Of a DNA stretch of 8,743 bases, positions 6,386 to 8,743 are shown one piece after another. Origin of the DNA: DASYAN01 sp036501345 (GTDB lineage Bacteria; Chloroflexota; Ktedonobacteria; Ktedonobacterales; Ktedonobacteraceae); contig DASYAN010000427.1 of assembly GCA_036501345.1 (NCBI GenBank), positions 1 to 8,743 on the forward strand. Reading direction: 5' to 3'. Numbering within the stretch: position 1 is the stretch's first letter; every line of letters begins with the position of its first letter. Below the pieces are notes generated by a model. The model was given only the letters and a program-made list of their open reading frames with translations. It was not told the origin of the DNA and made no database searches. The translations under genes and the position numbers were made by a program.

Positions 6386-8743
6386 ATGACAACCTCATCG
6401 AAACAGACTTACGCAACAAGTCCCGAGGCGGAAGAAGTACTCAGCCACAACGGACAACGGTCTCTTCGCTGCATTGAGAACTGTGAAGATATTGTGGTAC
6501 TGATCAATGCAAAGAGAATGGTGACCTATGTGAGTCCTTCCATCGCGTCCGTGATGGGCTATACTCCTGAAGAGATTGTAGGCAGTCACATAGTAGCTTT
6601 TGTTCATCCTGATGATCTTGATAGCTTGCAACGGGTGTTAGAAGAGCTAGAGCAAACACCTGGCAGGAGCCTGAATGCCGAATATCGTCTCCGCTGTAAA
6701 GATGACTCATGGCGATGGTTTGAAGGAAGTGGAACGAACTTGCTCTATGTGCCAGCTATAGGAGCCATTGTTAGTACTTTTCACGATATTACCAAACAGA
6801 AGCTGGTGCCTCGCTTGAATTGGAGCGAGATGAGTGAGTCCGAGCACTTTGTCCAGTTCTATGAGACTGACGATTTCCTTTTGGACTCGTTGAGTAGCTT
6901 CATCGGTACGGGTCTCGACGCGGGTGATGGCTGCATCGTTATAGCTACGAAGGCCCATCGAGAGAGTCTTGAGCAACGATTGAAGGCAAATGGACTGGAC
7001 CTGACTACCAACCACACGCGGGATGGGTACATTTCGCTAGATGCGCACGAGACCCTGCCAAAGTTCATGGTTGATGGATTGCCAGAGCCGAAGCGCTTCG
7101 CCGAGATCATTGGGAGCATTATCACGCGAGCAGCTCAGGGCCGGAACCACGTGCGTATCTTTGGGGAACTGGTTGTACTGCTCTGTATGGAGGGTAATCA
7201 GGCCGCCGCCATCCGCCTGGAAACTCTCTGGAACGATCTGCGCTACACAACCCATCCCTTTTCGCTCTTCTGTGCCTATCCAATGCACAACTTTGCGGGG
7301 AAAAGACACAGGATGCAGTTCACTGAGATTTGTCAGCAGCACTCCCATGTCATTCCTGATGAGAGCTACACGGCACTGACCAACCCAGACGAGCGCCTCC
7401 GTGCCATTACTTTGTTGCAGCAAAAGGCGCATTCACTACAGGCCGAGATTGCGGAACGCAAGGCTGCGGAGGAGCGACTTCGGATTTCTGAAAACCGCTA
7501 CCGTCGCCTATTTGAGGCCTCCAAAGACGGGATATTGATTGTCGATCCTGATACACACACTATTACTGATGCCAATCCCTTTATGACAGAATTGCTGGGC
7601 TATACGCATGAGCAGTTATTGGGTCAGGAACTCTGGCAAATTGGCCTATTTGAGGACAGGGAAAATACCTTACGAGTCTTGCAGGAGTTACAGGAGCAAC
7701 ATGTTATCCGTTACGAGACTTTGCAGCTCCACACCAAAGGCGGGCGGCGTCGGTATGTAGAGTTCTTCAGCAGCCAGTACCAAGCAAATGGGCACCAATT
7801 GATCCAATGTAACATGCGCGATATTACCGACCGCAAGCATACAGAAGACGCGCTGCGAGCAAGTGAAGATCGCTTCCGCACGCTGGCGAATCAGGCTCCC
7901 CTCATGATCTGGCAGTCTGATACCACTGGTACGAGCATGTATGTCAATACCACTTGGTGCCAGTTTACCGGTCTCTCGGAGGAAGAGAGCCTGAGAACTG
8001 GGTGGACAAGCGTGATCCATCCAGAGGACCGCGACACGGCTATCACCCTCTGGATGCAGGCTCTAGCAAATCTCGCACCCTATCAGGCACAGTTTCGCTT
8101 ACGCCGCTCTGATGGGATCTACCGATTTGTTATGATGTATGGCTGTGTCTGTTCTGATCCAAGTGGCACTTTTACAGGCTATATTGGCACAATTCTGGAT
8201 ATCACTGAACAAAAAGAACTCGACATCCAGCGTGAAGCCTTTGTCAGTATGGTCACACACGAATTAAAGACACCGCTGACCTCCTTGCAAGGGAACGTCC
8301 AACTGGCCCAACGCTGGCTCACCCGGCTGTTCAGCCAGACGGAGCAGCTCCCACCAGAGCAGCAACATGTGTTGGAAGAGGTGCTGAGCATGCTCAGTCG
8401 CAGTCAACAACAATTACGGATACAGCATCGCCTGATCAATGATCTGCTGGATGTTTCACGCATTCAAGAAGATAAATTGGAGTTGCGTCTGACCCCTTGC
8501 AATCTGGTAGAACTGGTGTATGAGACAGTGCAAGATTATCAGGCAACACATCCCTCCCGTCTGATCATCTTGGAGCTGCCAGAACAAGACTCACTGCAAG
8601 TCACTGCGGATCGTGATCGCCTCCGGCAAGTACTCAGTAATTATCTGACCAATGCGCTGAAGTTTTCAGCGAACACCGAGCCTGTGGAGGTTGGCCTTTC
8701 GCTTGAAGCAGGAGACATCCGGGTCTGGGTGCAGGATCACGGA
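6386..8743 (+). CDS. PAS-MEDS-PAS-PAS sensor histidine kinase, 3' end cut by window
   Basis: An uninterrupted frame of 786 codons runs to the window edge without a stop. Domains in order are: PAS1 at about 25-139, ending HDITKQK; a MEDS domain at about 152-310, opening EHFVQFYETDDFL with GTGLDAGDGCIVIA and closing FCAYPMHNF; a coiled-coil linker at about 335-368; PAS2 at about 370-484, ending DITDRK; PAS3 at about 495-612, with the HPEDR motif and ending DITEQKE; and HisKA from about 612, with H-box THELKTPLT and phospho-acceptor His625. The HATPase domain follows, with N-box SNYLTNALKFS (Asn756) and G1-box Asp784-His-Gly at the last visible residues. No membrane helix is evident, so this is probably a cytoplasmic kinase that autophosphorylates and passes phosphate to an unseen response regulator. 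MEDS domains are named from methanogen and methylotroph sensors such as DcmR; their ligand is generally unclear. The rest of the ATPase, and any receiver domain, lie outside the window. Confidence 0.93.
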   Translation, partial: MTTSSKQTYATSPEAEEVLSHNGQRSLRCIENCEDIVVLINAKRMVTYVSPSIASVMGYTPEEIVGSHIVAFVHPDDLDSLQRVLEELEQTPGRSLNAEYRLRCKDDSWRWFEGSGTNLLYVPAIGAIVSTFHDITKQKLVPRLNWSEMSESEHFVQFYETDDFLLDSLSSFIGTGLDAGDGCIVIATKAHRESLEQRLKANGLDLTTNHTRDGYISLDAHETLPKFMVDGLPEPKRFAEIIGSIITRAAQGRNHVRIFGELVVLLCMEGNQAAAIRLETLWNDLRYTTHPFSLFCAYPMHNFAGKRHRMQFTEICQQHSHVIPDESYTALTNPDERLRAITLLQQKAHSLQAEIAERKAAEERLRISENRYRRLFEASKDGILIVDPDTHTITDANPFMTELLGYTHEQLLGQELWQIGLFEDRENTLRVLQELQEQHVIRYETLQLHTKGGRRRYVEFFSSQYQANGHQLIQCNMRDITDRKHTEDALRASEDRFRTLANQAPLMIWQSDTTGTSMYVNTTWCQFTGLSEEESLRTGWTSVIHPEDRDTAITLWMQALANLAPYQAQFRLRRSDGIYRFVMMYGCVCSDPSGTFTGYIGTILDITEQKELDIQREAFVSMVTHELKTPLTSLQGNVQLAQRWLTRLFSQTEQLPPEQQHVLEEVLSMLSRSQQQLRIQHRLINDLLDVSRIQEDKLELRLTPCNLVELVYETVQDYQATHPSRLIILELPEQDSLQVTADRDRLRQVLSNYLTNALKFSANTEPVEVGLSLEAGDIRVWVQDHG

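Noticed and set aside
7037..7432. Minus-strand frames antisense to the kinase
   Set aside because: The plus strand encodes a complete succession of sensory and kinase motifs across the same bases, so the antisense frames are incidental.

Overview
The window holds three genes. They are a stand-alone alpha/beta-hydrolase-fold protein (+, 188-1108), a very large multi-membrane-span protein with an N-terminal zinc ribbon (-, 1147-6027), and the 5' 786 codons of a multi-PAS hybrid-sensor-type histidine kinase (+, 6386 to the window edge). No RNA gene, insertion sequence, CRISPR array or phage gene is visible.

Organism (inference): a bacterium, most likely Chloroflexota and plausibly class Ktedonobacteria. 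The reasons are the soluble kinase with stacked PAS domains and a MEDS domain, its 'THELKTPLTSLQGN' H-box wording, the zinc-ribbon/proline-linker/giant-membrane-protein layout, the near-balanced base composition, and clear Shine-Dalgarno sequences. No phylogenetic marker is present, so this remains a family-style judgement.

Layout: positions 1-187 are non-coding upstream DNA with a perfect TATAAT. The hydrolase-like gene follows. It converges on the giant membrane-protein gene across a 38-bp gap that contains most of a 9-bp perfect inverted repeat and a tandem 8-bp repeat. The giant gene starts at 6027 behind a strong Shine-Dalgarno sequence. A 358-bp divergent intergenic region (6028-6385) separates it from the kinase gene, which runs off the right edge at the G1 box of its ATPase domain.

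The main points of interest are two. First, the hydrolase-like protein carries Gly where the family has its nucleophilic Ser, although the acid and His positions remain. Second, the C-terminal two thirds of the 1626-residue membrane protein is built from about six degenerate tandem copies of a roughly 115-residue module. The last four copies form an A-B-A-B pattern that suggests duplication of a two-module block. I cannot assign a function to the membrane protein. No operon links the three genes, and no joint pathway can be read from the sequence.
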